DNA of 64,000 bases from the NCBI RefSeq assembly GCF_900188395.1, contig NZ_FZOB01000007.1, forward strand, positions 28,720 to 92,719, read 5' to 3'. Shown one piece after another: positions 51,300 through 60,538 of this stretch. Source of the DNA: Desulfurobacterium atlanticum (lineage in GTDB: Bacteria; Aquificota; Aquificia; Desulfurobacteriales; Desulfurobacteriaceae). The notes below the pieces were generated by a model. It was given only the letters and a program-made list of their open reading frames with translations. It had not been told where the DNA came from and did not search any database. Position numbers and translations under genes: made by a program. Numbering within the stretch: the first letter of the stretch is position 1; each line of letters starts with the position of its first letter.

Positions 51300-53319
51300 G
51301 GGATTAGTTTCTTTGATACTTGCTTTTTCTGTCTGTGGAAGTTCTGCGGCAGCACCGTTTAATTTTAGGAGGGTTGATAGACCTCCCCGGGTAAGAGAGG
51401 CTTCTGCTGAGAAAAAAGAGGGTAATTTTGCAGTTGAAAATATTGATTTTAACGCTATTAAAAGAAGCGGAAAATTAACTTTGAACTTTGATAACATTGA
51501 TATTGCCACTCTTACCTATATGGCATCTCAGCTTGCAGGGAAAAACATTATAGTTCCTGATTCTCTCAAAGGTTCAGTTACTCTCATTTTTTCAGAACCT
51601 GTTTCCATAAAAGATTTCTGGAACATATACACTGCAATTTTAAGAACAAGAGGATATGCAATAGTTGATAAAGGTAAGTTTTATGAGGTTATTCCTGAAT
51701 CAAAGACACGGGGAGAAACACCGCCTCTTGAGAAAAAGTTTCTTTCTGGTGATGTTCTTGTTACCTACGTTTACAGATTTAAAAACGGTAATATTTCCAA
51801 TGTAGAAAAAGTTCTTGCAAAGATGAGGTCAAAAAGGGGGCATCTGCTTTTTTATAAGCCGACAAATATGGTGATAATTACAGATACTGCAGCTAACATA
51901 AAGAATTTTAAAGAGATTCTTTCCCTTATAGATTCTGCAGAAAAAGGAACAGATATAAAAGTTTATTCTCTTGAATACTCTTCTCCAACAGAGGTTGCTG
52001 CGGCACTTAAAACGGTTTTCTCTTCCTTTTCAAAAAGAGGAGTTCCTTTTGTTGTATATCCTGCAACTTCTTCGGGAAGTATAGCTGTAATGGCAAGGAA
52101 AGATCTATTTCCCAAAATAGAAGAGATTATTGAAAAGCTTGATGTTCCATCTTCACAGGAGGGAGAAAAGAAGTTTTACGTTATCTATCTTAAAAATTCA
52201 AAAGCAAAAGATCTTTCTGCTGTTTTAAATAAACTTGTTGCAAGTATTGCGGTCTTTTCCTCATCAAAGAAGAAAAAAACGGTTACCAGGCCTGGAACAA
52301 AGATAAAGATAGTGCCCGATGAATCCATTAACGCCCTTATAGTTTACGCAAATGAGAAGGAGTATAAAGCTATAAATGACCTTGTTTCTCAGCTTGACAG
52401 AAGAAGAAAACAGGTTCTTGTTTCCGTTTTTATAACAGAGGTTTCTCAGAAAGCTTTAAAAGAGATAGGGATAAGGTGGCAGGCTTTTGGAAAGAACGGT
52501 GGTGCTACCTTTAGAGGCGGGCTTTCAGATGCAGACTTTTTCTCTTCTATTGGAATGTCAAACTTTGCAGCTGGGTTTTTAAGCTCCTCGGGACAGTCGG
52601 TTAATATAGGTGGAACAAACGTATTTTTCCCGAACCTTCTTATGCTTTTTTCCCTTCTTGAGTCAGGAACAGGATTTAATGTTATTTCTGCTCCGAAACT
52701 TCTTACTATAAACAACAAAGAAGCAAAGATAGACGTTTCTCAGATTACCCCTTTTGCTGAAAGTTTAAAGTTTGATGTTAATGGAAATCCGATAATAAAC
52801 TACAGTTATAAACCTGTTGGTCTTGTGCTTAAAATAACACCTCACATTTCTGTTGATAAATCAATAGTTATGGAAACTCACCTTGAGGTGAACGATATTA
52901 TCGGTTACGAAAAGCCTGATATTGGCGGTATTCAGTATGTTGTTCCTATAACCTCAAAGAGAGAGCTTGATACAACCATAAAGATTCCAAACGGAAAAAC
53001 GATAGTCCTTGGCGGGTTAATTTCTAAAAAGACGATAAAAACGATGGAAGGGGTTCCTCTTCTCTCTTCTATACCTATTGTAGGGAATCTTTTTAAATAT
53101 AAATCTGAAGATAATCAAAAGACAAATCTCTTTATCTTTATGACACCTTTTGTTGTTGAAACTCCAGAGGATATAGCAAAAATAACTGAATGGCACAAAA
53201 AGATGAGTAAACTGTTTATAGAGAAGGAGAAAGAGCTTAGAAAGAGAAAAACAGAAGATGAATGGAAAAGCAATATAGTCAACAGTCCGAATTATGAAGG
53301 AAATAAAGATGAGAAGTGA
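51286..53319 (+). CDS. gspD: Type II secretion secretin GspD
   Basis: Outer-membrane channel of 677 residues with a signal peptide (GLVSLILAFSVCGSSAA). The N0 domain starts at about residue 63 (LTLNFDNIDIATLTYMASQL). Repeated N domains follow (VYRFKNGNISNVEKVLAKM, VYSLEYSSPTEVAAALKTV, VIYLKNSKAKDLSAVLNKL). The secretin core is at about 390-630, with VPITSKRELDTTIKIPNGKT and VLGGLISKKT. A charged C-terminal tail follows. No separate pilotin gene is recognised next to it. It sits between gspC and gspE. Confidence 0.95.
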   Translation: MKLDRGLVSLILAFSVCGSSAAAPFNFRRVDRPPRVREASAEKKEGNFAVENIDFNAIKRSGKLTLNFDNIDIATLTYMASQLAGKNIIVPDSLKGSVTLIFSEPVSIKDFWNIYTAILRTRGYAIVDKGKFYEVIPESKTRGETPPLEKKFLSGDVLVTYVYRFKNGNISNVEKVLAKMRSKRGHLLFYKPTNMVIITDTAANIKNFKEILSLIDSAEKGTDIKVYSLEYSSPTEVAAALKTVFSSFSKRGVPFVVYPATSSGSIAVMARKDLFPKIEEIIEKLDVPSSQEGEKKFYVIYLKNSKAKDLSAVLNKLVASIAVFSSSKKKKTVTRPGTKIKIVPDESINALIVYANEKEYKAINDLVSQLDRRRKQVLVSVFITEVSQKALKEIGIRWQAFGKNGGATFRGGLSDADFFSSIGMSNFAAGFLSSSGQSVNIGGTNVFFPNLLMLFSLLESGTGFNVISAPKLLTINNKEAKIDVSQITPFAESLKFDVNGNPIINYSYKPVGLVLKITPHISVDKSIVMETHLEVNDIIGYEKPDIGGIQYVVPITSKRELDTTIKIPNGKTIVLGGLISKKTIKTMEGVPLLSSIPIVGNLFKYKSEDNQKTNLFIFMTPFVVETPEDIAKITEWHKKMSKLFIEKEKELRKRKTEDEWKSNIVNSPNYEGNKDEK

Positions 53320-54733
53320 GCAGATACCTGTTGAGTTTATGAGAAGAAACCAGATTCTTCCCTGTGGGGATGGGAAGTTTTACATAACCAGAGCAACTCC
53401 CTTTTATATTCTTGAAGATTTAAGGCTTATATATGGCGAGTTTGAAACAGAGCTTATAGATGAGGATGCTTTTAATGAGAAGATGGAAGAGTATCTTTCC
53501 TCTATTGAAGGTAGTGTTGATGAAGAGGGGGAGATAGAAACCTCCTTTTCTGAAGACCTTCTTTCTGGTTCAGACGCTCCGATAATTCAGATGATAAACT
53601 CTATTTTCTTGAAAGCGATAAGGGTTAAGGCAAGTGATATCCATTTTGAGCCGTATGAAAGGGAAGTTGTTGTTAAGTTTCGCCTTGACGGTGTTTTGCA
53701 CGAGATAACAAGAATTCCTTCTAAAACCTACCAGAAAGTTGTTTCAAGGATTAAGGTTATTTCAAGGCTAAATGTTGCTGAGAAAAGGCTTCCTCAGGAT
53801 GGAAGAATAAGGGTAAACATAGGGAAAAAACAGATAGATATGAGGGTTTCAACTCTTCCGACAGTTTTCGGGGAAAGGGTTGTTATAAGGCTTCTTGATA
53901 AATCCCATAAGATTTTAACGCTTGAAGAGCTTGGATTTTCAGGAAAGGATTACGAAATTTTCAGCAGTGTAATTTCAAAGCCTTACGGACTTATTCTTGT
54001 TACAGGACCTACAGGTTCTGGTAAATCAACAACTCTTTACGCTGCACTTTTGAAAATTTTCTCTCCGACAAAAAACATATTGACAGTTGAAGACCCTGTG
54101 GAATATCAGATAGAAGGGATAAATCAGGTTCAGGTAAATCCTAAGATAGGTCTTACTTTTGCCACCGGTTTAAGGAGTATATTAAGGCAGGATCCTGATA
54201 TTATTATGATAGGTGAGATTAGAGATCTTGAAACTGCTGAAATTGCTGTTAGGGCTTCAATGACAGGACATCTTGTTCTTTCAACTCTTCATACAAACGA
54301 CGCTCCATCTTCCATCGCAAGGCTTACCGATATGGGGGTAGAGCCGTTTCTCATAGCTTCTTCTCTTGAGTGTGTTGTTGCTCAAAGGCTTGTTAGAAGG
54401 GTTTGTTCTGAGTGCAGCTATCCTTATACTCCTTCAGAGAAAGAGAGAGAACTGATAGAGAAGGTGCTTAAAAGGAAAGCTCCTGAAAAGCTTATAAAAG
54501 GTAAAGGCTGTGAAAAGTGCCTCGGGACAGGGTATAGTGGCAGAATAGGGATATACCAGCTTATGAGAGTGGATGAGGAAATGAAATCTCTTATAACCAG
54601 GACATCTGAAACCGATAGGATAAGGAAGCTTGCTTTTGATAAAGGGATGAAGACTCTTCTTCATGATGGACTTGAGAAAGTTGTTTCAGGGATTACAACT
54701 ATTGAGGAAGTTTTACAGGTGGCAGGAAGGTAG
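53309..54733 (+). CDS. gspE: Type II secretion ATPase GspE
   Basis: Cytoplasmic hexameric ATPase of about 474 residues that drives pseudopilus assembly. Walker A is GPTGSGKST near residue 232, with the Asp box VEDPVEYQIEGINQVQVN and the Walker B region IIMIGEIRDLETAEIAVRA. A tetracysteine zinc site is present (CSECSYPY and GCEKCLGTG). I prefer the second ATG, which has AAGGA upstream; an ATG five codons earlier lacks a site. It overlaps the end of gspD. Confidence 0.95.
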   Translation: MRSEQIPVEFMRRNQILPCGDGKFYITRATPFYILEDLRLIYGEFETELIDEDAFNEKMEEYLSSIEGSVDEEGEIETSFSEDLLSGSDAPIIQMINSIFLKAIRVKASDIHFEPYEREVVVKFRLDGVLHEITRIPSKTYQKVVSRIKVISRLNVAEKRLPQDGRIRVNIGKKQIDMRVSTLPTVFGERVVIRLLDKSHKILTLEELGFSGKDYEIFSSVISKPYGLILVTGPTGSGKSTTLYAALLKIFSPTKNILTVEDPVEYQIEGINQVQVNPKIGLTFATGLRSILRQDPDIIMIGEIRDLETAEIAVRASMTGHLVLSTLHTNDAPSSIARLTDMGVEPFLIASSLECVVAQRLVRRVCSECSYPYTPSEKERELIEKVLKRKAPEKLIKGKGCEKCLGTGYSGRIGIYQLMRVDEEMKSLITRTSETDRIRKLAFDKGMKTLLHDGLEKVVSGITTIEEVLQVAGR

Positions 54734-54741
54734 GAGAGTGG

Positions 54742-55929
54742 ATGCCGGTATTTGAGTATAGAGCGTTTGATAAAAGTGGAAAAGAGATAAAAGGAAAGGA
54801 AGAAGCTCTTTCACAGGAGCAGCTTCGTGCTGTTCTTGAGAGAAAGGGTTTAATTCCCTACGAGATAAAACCTGTTCAAAATGTTGAGAAAAGAAGTTTT
54901 TCTTTTAGAAGAAAGAGAATTTCTGATAGTGATGTGGCACTTATTCTTTATGAGATGGGAACACTTTTTGAGAAAGGCCTTCATATTACAGATATTTTTG
55001 ATATTCTTGCGAAACAGTTTGAAAACTCTCCTCTTGAAGAGGTTTTCCTCGTTGCCCGTTCAAAGGTTTCAGAGGGTATGCCAGTTGGAGAGGCGATGAG
55101 AGAAACAGGTGTTTTCCCGGATTTTGTTTCTGAGATGGTTCTTGCAGGGGAGGAGTCCGGGGCTCTTGGGAAGATTTTGATTTCCGCTGCTAAATTTGTT
55201 GAAAGGGAAACGGAGTTCAGAAATAAGATTAAAGGAGCTTTGACCTATCCTGTTATAGTTCTTGTTGTGGGTTTTCTTTCCATGTTTATAGTTATGAAGG
55301 TTGCTGTGCCAAAGATAGTAAAAATCTATACTCAGTTTAATCAGGATATTCCCGCTTCAACGAAAGCAGTGCTTTATTTTTCATTTTTTATCTCTTTTCT
55401 GTTTAAACTTTTACCTTTTGTGGCTGCTTTTCTATTTGTTTTTAGAAGAAAATTTCTTAATAAGGAAACTATTGACAGATTAAAACTGAAAATCCCTTTT
55501 TACAAGGATATACAGCTTTACTCCATATATACATCGTGGAGCAATACTTTATCTCTTTTACTTGGTGGCGGCTTGCCCCTTGATGAAGCTGTTGAGGTTG
55601 CAAACAAGACTGTGGGCAATGTTGAAATCAAGAAAAAGTTTGAACCGATTCCAGAATGGATAAGGGAGGGGAAAAGATTATCTGAGTATCTGCGCGTAGC
55701 AAAAGCCCTTCCTGACGCAGCAGTCCGTCTTATAATGATAGGGGAAGAAACGGGAGAGATGGAAGAGATGCTGTCTCTTGTAAGTTCCATTTACAGAAAA
55801 GAGACAGAAAAGATGGTAACCCTTTTCATGAGTTACCTTGAGCCTGCCACTCTCCTTGTTCTTGCTGTTTTTGTTGCATTCTTTGTATTTGCTACAATTT
55901 TACCGATATTTAACCTGACTGTTAAGTGA
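54742..55929 (+). CDS. gspF: Type II secretion platform protein GspF
   Basis: Polytopic inner-membrane protein of 395 residues with two GspF domains (about 62-185 and 265-390), each followed by hydrophobic helices. Typical stretches are YRAFDKSGKEIKGKEEA at the N-terminus, LLLGGGLPLDEAVEVANKT and VRLIMIGEETGEMEEMLSLV. It is the last gene of the operon. The prepilin peptidase (GspO) is not in the window. Confidence 0.95.
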   Translation: MPVFEYRAFDKSGKEIKGKEEALSQEQLRAVLERKGLIPYEIKPVQNVEKRSFSFRRKRISDSDVALILYEMGTLFEKGLHITDIFDILAKQFENSPLEEVFLVARSKVSEGMPVGEAMRETGVFPDFVSEMVLAGEESGALGKILISAAKFVERETEFRNKIKGALTYPVIVLVVGFLSMFIVMKVAVPKIVKIYTQFNQDIPASTKAVLYFSFFISFLFKLLPFVAAFLFVFRRKFLNKETIDRLKLKIPFYKDIQLYSIYTSWSNTLSLLLGGGLPLDEAVEVANKTVGNVEIKKKFEPIPEWIREGKRLSEYLRVAKALPDAAVRLIMIGEETGEMEEMLSLVSSIYRKETEKMVTLFMSYLEPATLLVLAVFVAFFVFATILPIFNLTVK

Positions 55930-55974
55930 TATTATTGTTCTTTGTGAATTTGATATTTGAGTCTGTCATAATTT

Positions 55975-55983
55975 TGCTATACT
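55975..55983 (+). promoter_or_regulatory. Extended -10 element upstream of the large lipoprotein gene
   Basis: TGCTATACT, an extended -10, has TTGAGT 15 bases upstream of its hexamer. A second TATAAT lies at 56041. Together they suggest separate transcription from the secretion operon. The 150-base gap holds nothing else I can name. Confidence 0.45.
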
Positions 55984-56080
55984 ATATATAGTGGAGGAAG
56001 TTTTTCTTGTAGAGATCTGTATATATTAAAGCTAATTTATTATAATTTAGGTTAGGGTTAAATGTTTTTGAGGGGGAGTC

Positions 56081-59000
56081 ATGAGAAAAAGACTTGAATT
56101 TCTAATGTTGCTGTTCTTGTTTTCGTCAATTTTAGTTACTGCTGGGTGTTTTGGAGGTTCGTCTGATAGTGACGATGCAGTATCCGGCACATATGATGCA
56201 AGTTCGGTGGAGACAATTTCCCAAGACACAACTGATGAAGCAACAGAAGAAGTATCGTTGGTATCTGCTAAAGTGGTTGGAGAGGTAGAGGGAGTTTCTG
56301 CTGCGAGTGTAAGACTTGTGGTTGATAAAAACGATAATGGAATATTTAGTGAGGACGATGGTGATATAGTTTATGCTTCTGTGACAGATGATAATGGTTT
56401 TTTTGCATTTACAGATGTAAAAATTCCTGATAGTGGTGTTAATGCTACTTTAACAGTTTCAAAAGATGGATATGCTGATTTTACAAAAGTTCTTAATCTT
56501 ATGCCTGATAGAAGTTCCATAACTATGAGAATATCTCTCGTTCCAGCTACTACAACAGTTATTCCTATAACAACAGATGTTAGAACTACAGGAAAAATTA
56601 CAATTGCCGTAAGTAAAGATGGGAATGTAAAAACTTTTATAGGGACTACGAGGGCGCCGCTTGATTTAAATGGAACAGACATTACCGTTTCTTTTGATAC
56701 ATCCTTACTTCCTTCAGATGTTACAGCAATAAAATCTTCTCTAAAGAACTTTGATTCTACAAATGAGTCGGACATAAAGTATTTTCCAGGAGAGTTTGCA
56801 GGAGAAGACCCTAATGGAAATGGAGAGGTTCTCCTTGATTCGGTTGTATTTTCTCTTGTAGATATTGAGAATCAAAATGGAGAACCGTTAAGATTTATAT
56901 CAACAAGAGAGGATACTTGTAACGTTGAGATTACAAGGTATCTTTCAGGTTCTGCTATAAAGAAAATTAAAGAGAGAGGAGATTTTGAACCTGATACTCC
57001 GGGCTGTCAGGTGCCGATTTATACCTATATCCCTCAAACTGGAAAATGGGATTATCTTGGTGTTGGTACTGTTATTGATTCTGGGTGGAATGAGGTAGGA
57101 ACCTGTGATGTTGATGAAAGTGGCTATTATTATCTAAAAATCTGTGCGGAAAATCCGGCCGTTACAAATTATTACAATCTTGATTATCCAGTTTACTTTT
57201 ATGAAATAAAGGAAGTTAAAGTTTGTTTTGTGACAAAGGGAACTAACGGAGAACCTGTAACTGATGGTTGGGTTTCTTTTACAGATGTGGGTATTTATCG
57301 TTATGCTTATTCTGACAGTAATGGAGTGGCAGCTATAAGTATTCCTGTTCAAACATCGGATGGTAATGTAACAACAGACACTCTGCAGGCTGCATATCCT
57401 GGTGGAGAGTTTTACTACAGGAATTACATATTGGGTGCTTATTATTCTGCTGATATTGCTGAAATTGCGGAATCTAAGAGGGAAGGTTGCGATTTTGAAA
57501 TTGTAAGAACAGTTCCCAATTCTCCTGTAGAGGTTACTGTCTATGCTAAGGATGAAAATGGTAATCCTGTTTCAGACAGGAATGTATGTCTTACAGATAA
57601 TTACTATTTCTATAACTGCAATAAAACCGACAGTAATGGAGTTACAACATTTTCTGTAAAACCTGAAAGGGAGTATACCGCCTATGGAGAGCACCTTGAA
57701 AGGGTATCTCAGCGTGTGACTGTTTCAAATCCTCAATCATTGGTCTTTACCTTAGAACATAAAAATAACCCACCAGATGTTTATCTATATGTTTATCCAG
57801 ATAGTGTAAAGACAGGAGGTGTTGTAAGCATTTATTTCAGTGCTTACGATAATGATTGGGATGATTTGAATGCTACTCTTAAATGTGATGGACAGGAAGT
57901 AACATCTTTTGATTATCTGTATTCCTATTCAGGATATTTGTATGGCTATGCTACGTGTACATTTGAAGACTCAGGAGATAAGAAAATTTCTGTTTCTGTA
58001 AGTGATGGGTATGATATAGCTAACAGAGAAGAAACAGTGTCTGTTGAGGAAGTTAATACTCCTCCTATTATCTACGGATATCAGTTTACGGATGAAAATG
58101 GAGGAAAAGTTTCTGCTGATGCTATTAAAGTTAATAGAACCTATACGGCCAGGATATTTGCTTATGATCCTGATGGAGATTCTTTAGCTTATGAGGAAAC
58201 TACTGGATTCTGTACCAATACTGGTGATGGAGAATTTAGCTGCAACTTTACTTCTCCTGGCAATTTTTCATTAAAGTTTACAGTTTCAGATGAGAAAGGA
58301 GGTATGGATTCTGTAGATATTGATATACAGGTGTCTGAAAACAAACCTCCGCGGATTGTATCATCATCTGTTGATAAGCTTGAGATTGAAAGTGGTGATA
58401 CTGTTAGTGTTTATGCTTATGTTGAAGATTTAGATAGCCAGGAACTTTCCATGGAATTAAAGGTGGGGAATACTACTGCGTCAGGAGTATGTTCTCAGGT
58501 TTCTTCTGGATATTTTTCCTGTAATGGTAGTATAGCTGTTTCAGGAGAGGAAGGAGAAACTTCTATAGAAATTACCGTTAAAGATAATGATGATTTAACA
58601 GATACGAGCAATCTTGCAGTAGTTGTTGGCACTATAAACGTTCCTCCAGTAATAGTTTCTGGATTGCCGGAAAATATTCAGTTATCTCCTGGAGATACGT
58701 ATACATTTTCAGTAACTGCAATAGACCCTGATGGGGATTCCCTTTCTTATAAATGGTATGTGAATGGAGAGCTTCAAGAAGAGGCAGGAAGAATCTTTTC
58801 TTATCAGTTTAATGAAGCAGGAACTTATACTGTAAAGCTTGAAGTGTCAGATGGTAAGAGTAAAGTGGACAGTATCTGCGGTGTAAGTGTTACAGATGGG
58901 AGTGATAAAATTACTATTAATGTAGGGCTTGCAGGTGTATATGTGTCTCTTCTTGATTCCAATATGACTGTGATTAAAACAGTAGAAACAGATGGAAGTG

Positions 59001-60538
59001 GTATTGCTGTATTTGACGGAGTGGGTTCCACAGCTTCAATTTCCATAACTTTATCCCCTGATGTTGTTTTAACAGAAGGTTATGTTTTTGATGTTTTTGT
59101 GGATAAACTGTATGAATATCTTTTCAATTCATTTAATGGTACCTTGTCTTCCTATGGTATAGATCAATGGGTACTGGAAAGGAAGTTTCCTGTTTCATTT
59201 TTTGAAGATATAGGTTATTTTGATAGTATTTCTCCTTCTTTACTTGATACAGATAGAGATGGATATCTTTCTATGGCTGAAATATATGATTTCGTATTAC
59301 AAACATATGATGATAATGGGGATGGAGAAGTTGAGCTTAAGGAGCTTGTTTCAGATAAGGTTTATGTGCAGGTTGATGTTCTGAAGGATCTACCATCTGG
59401 AACTTATGATTTATCAGGATTTTATCTTGAAGATATGGGAATTGGATACGAGTTAGGATATAACTTTGGTTATGATGTGGGCTATGGAATGAAATTTGTG
59501 AATCTTACTGTTACTGATGTAGCAGATTATTCCAATCTTAATATTTATCCTGTATATCCTGCTTCACATATTTTTTCCAATGTAACAAACAGCACTTACC
59601 AGATGCTTGTTTCTGTGCCTTTGCAAAATGATGGAAACTATTCTCTTTTCCTTGTGGCAAGTTTGTTTGATAATACTACGTGGAGTTACTATTCCAAATA
59701 CTACTTCTTTAAAGATAGGTCCGATGATAATCTATCAGTTTCTTTAAATGATTTTGTGGATGGAGTGCGTATATCTACCAATATAATTTCAAATGACACT
59801 ATCTGGGAAAATGTTGATATTGACGTGATTTATAAAGGGGTGATGTACTCCTATTTAGAAGCATACTTAAACATAGATGGAGAATATACTATTTATACTA
59901 TTCCACAGATTGAAGGGGCTGAATATTATATGGATTTCAATAGAGGAGAAATAACAGCTAATAGTTCTTTTCTATACAGGTCTGTAAGGAATATAGATTT
60001 AGGAGCATCTCTTCCTTCTTTCATGGATGTTTCTCCATATAGAACCAGGCTTATGGATGTTTATCTTTCACTTGATAATGAAACTTTGATTTTGACAGGT
60101 AACGATACATCTTCTGTTGATCTTGTTATTCACAATCGGGTAATAGCTGGAACTGTGAATGAAACATACTATCAGTGTGAGATGACCTTTATTAGTCCAT
60201 ATAAAGGAGATAACAGAATTACGATACCATCAGTTGCAGAAGTTATTCCTTCTGATGTTTATACCTCTTATGTAAAGACAGTGGAAGAAAATCCAGGCGC
60301 CTTAAGGAGCTATACAGGTGCATTGGATATGGAGGGTTTTGTATGGGGGGATTTTTCAATATTTGATGATGAGACAAGAGAGATTCGTGAAACTGAAATG
60401 TCACAATCAGAATGGATAGATTATACTGCTGATACACGGGTAGTTACAGATAGAAATATGCCTTTAAGTCAAAATGCTACAGAGGGGCACTTTATAGGTG
60501 GTTTCTTTGAAAAGATTGATGTTAATCTATTTAAGTAG
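56081..60538 (+). CDS. Large surface lipoprotein with PKD/Ig-like domains and EF-hand calcium loops
   Basis: Lipoprotein of 1485 residues. The signal ends in lipobox VTAGC with Cys23, followed by a Ser/Asp-rich linker. A carboxypeptidase-regulatory-like fold occupies about 65-155 (DKNDNGIFSEDDGD, then FAFTDVKIP). Several PKD/cadherin-like domains lie at about 560-960, with the repeated FAYDPDGDSLAYEET, AIDPDGDSLSYKWYVNGE and GTYTVKLEVSDG. A paired EF-hand-like stretch near 1055-1090 reads DTDRDGYLS and DDNGDGEVE. I count 25 N-x-S/T sequons, denser in the last third. It lies directly behind the type II secretion operon and may be a substrate, which is inference. Function: probably adhesion or polymer binding. 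Confidence 0.85.
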   Translation: MRKRLEFLMLLFLFSSILVTAGCFGGSSDSDDAVSGTYDASSVETISQDTTDEATEEVSLVSAKVVGEVEGVSAASVRLVVDKNDNGIFSEDDGDIVYASVTDDNGFFAFTDVKIPDSGVNATLTVSKDGYADFTKVLNLMPDRSSITMRISLVPATTTVIPITTDVRTTGKITIAVSKDGNVKTFIGTTRAPLDLNGTDITVSFDTSLLPSDVTAIKSSLKNFDSTNESDIKYFPGEFAGEDPNGNGEVLLDSVVFSLVDIENQNGEPLRFISTREDTCNVEITRYLSGSAIKKIKERGDFEPDTPGCQVPIYTYIPQTGKWDYLGVGTVIDSGWNEVGTCDVDESGYYYLKICAENPAVTNYYNLDYPVYFYEIKEVKVCFVTKGTNGEPVTDGWVSFTDVGIYRYAYSDSNGVAAISIPVQTSDGNVTTDTLQAAYPGGEFYYRNYILGAYYSADIAEIAESKREGCDFEIVRTVPNSPVEVTVYAKDENGNPVSDRNVCLTDNYYFYNCNKTDSNGVTTFSVKPEREYTAYGEHLERVSQRVTVSNPQSLVFTLEHKNNPPDVYLYVYPDSVKTGGVVSIYFSAYDNDWDDLNATLKCDGQEVTSFDYLYSYSGYLYGYATCTFEDSGDKKISVSVSDGYDIANREETVSVEEVNTPPIIYGYQFTDENGGKVSADAIKVNRTYTARIFAYDPDGDSLAYEETTGFCTNTGDGEFSCNFTSPGNFSLKFTVSDEKGGMDSVDIDIQVSENKPPRIVSSSVDKLEIESGDTVSVYAYVEDLDSQELSMELKVGNTTASGVCSQVSSGYFSCNGSIAVSGEEGETSIEITVKDNDDLTDTSNLAVVVGTINVPPVIVSGLPENIQLSPGDTYTFSVTAIDPDGDSLSYKWYVNGELQEEAGRIFSYQFNEAGTYTVKLEVSDGKSKVDSICGVSVTDGSDKITINVGLAGVYVSLLDSNMTVIKTVETDGSGIAVFDGVGSTASISITLSPDVVLTEGYVFDVFVDKLYEYLFNSFNGTLSSYGIDQWVLERKFPVSFFEDIGYFDSISPSLLDTDRDGYLSMAEIYDFVLQTYDDNGDGEVELKELVSDKVYVQVDVLKDLPSGTYDLSGFYLEDMGIGYELGYNFGYDVGYGMKFVNLTVTDVADYSNLNIYPVYPASHIFSNVTNSTYQMLVSVPLQNDGNYSLFLVASLFDNTTWSYYSKYYFFKDRSDDNLSVSLNDFVDGVRISTNIISNDTIWENVDIDVIYKGVMYSYLEAYLNIDGEYTIYTIPQIEGAEYYMDFNRGEITANSSFLYRSVRNIDLGASLPSFMDVSPYRTRLMDVYLSLDNETLILTGNDTSSVDLVIHNRVIAGTVNETYYQCEMTFISPYKGDNRITIPSVAEVIPSDVYTSYVKTVEENPGALRSYTGALDMEGFVWGDFSIFDDETREIRETEMSQSEWIDYTADTRVVTDRNMPLSQNATEGHFIGGFFEKIDVNLFK

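Noticed and set aside
56371-56775. 134-residue minus-strand frame within the lipoprotein gene
   Set aside because: Antisense shadow with repeat-like Ser/Thr/Val composition and no start signals.
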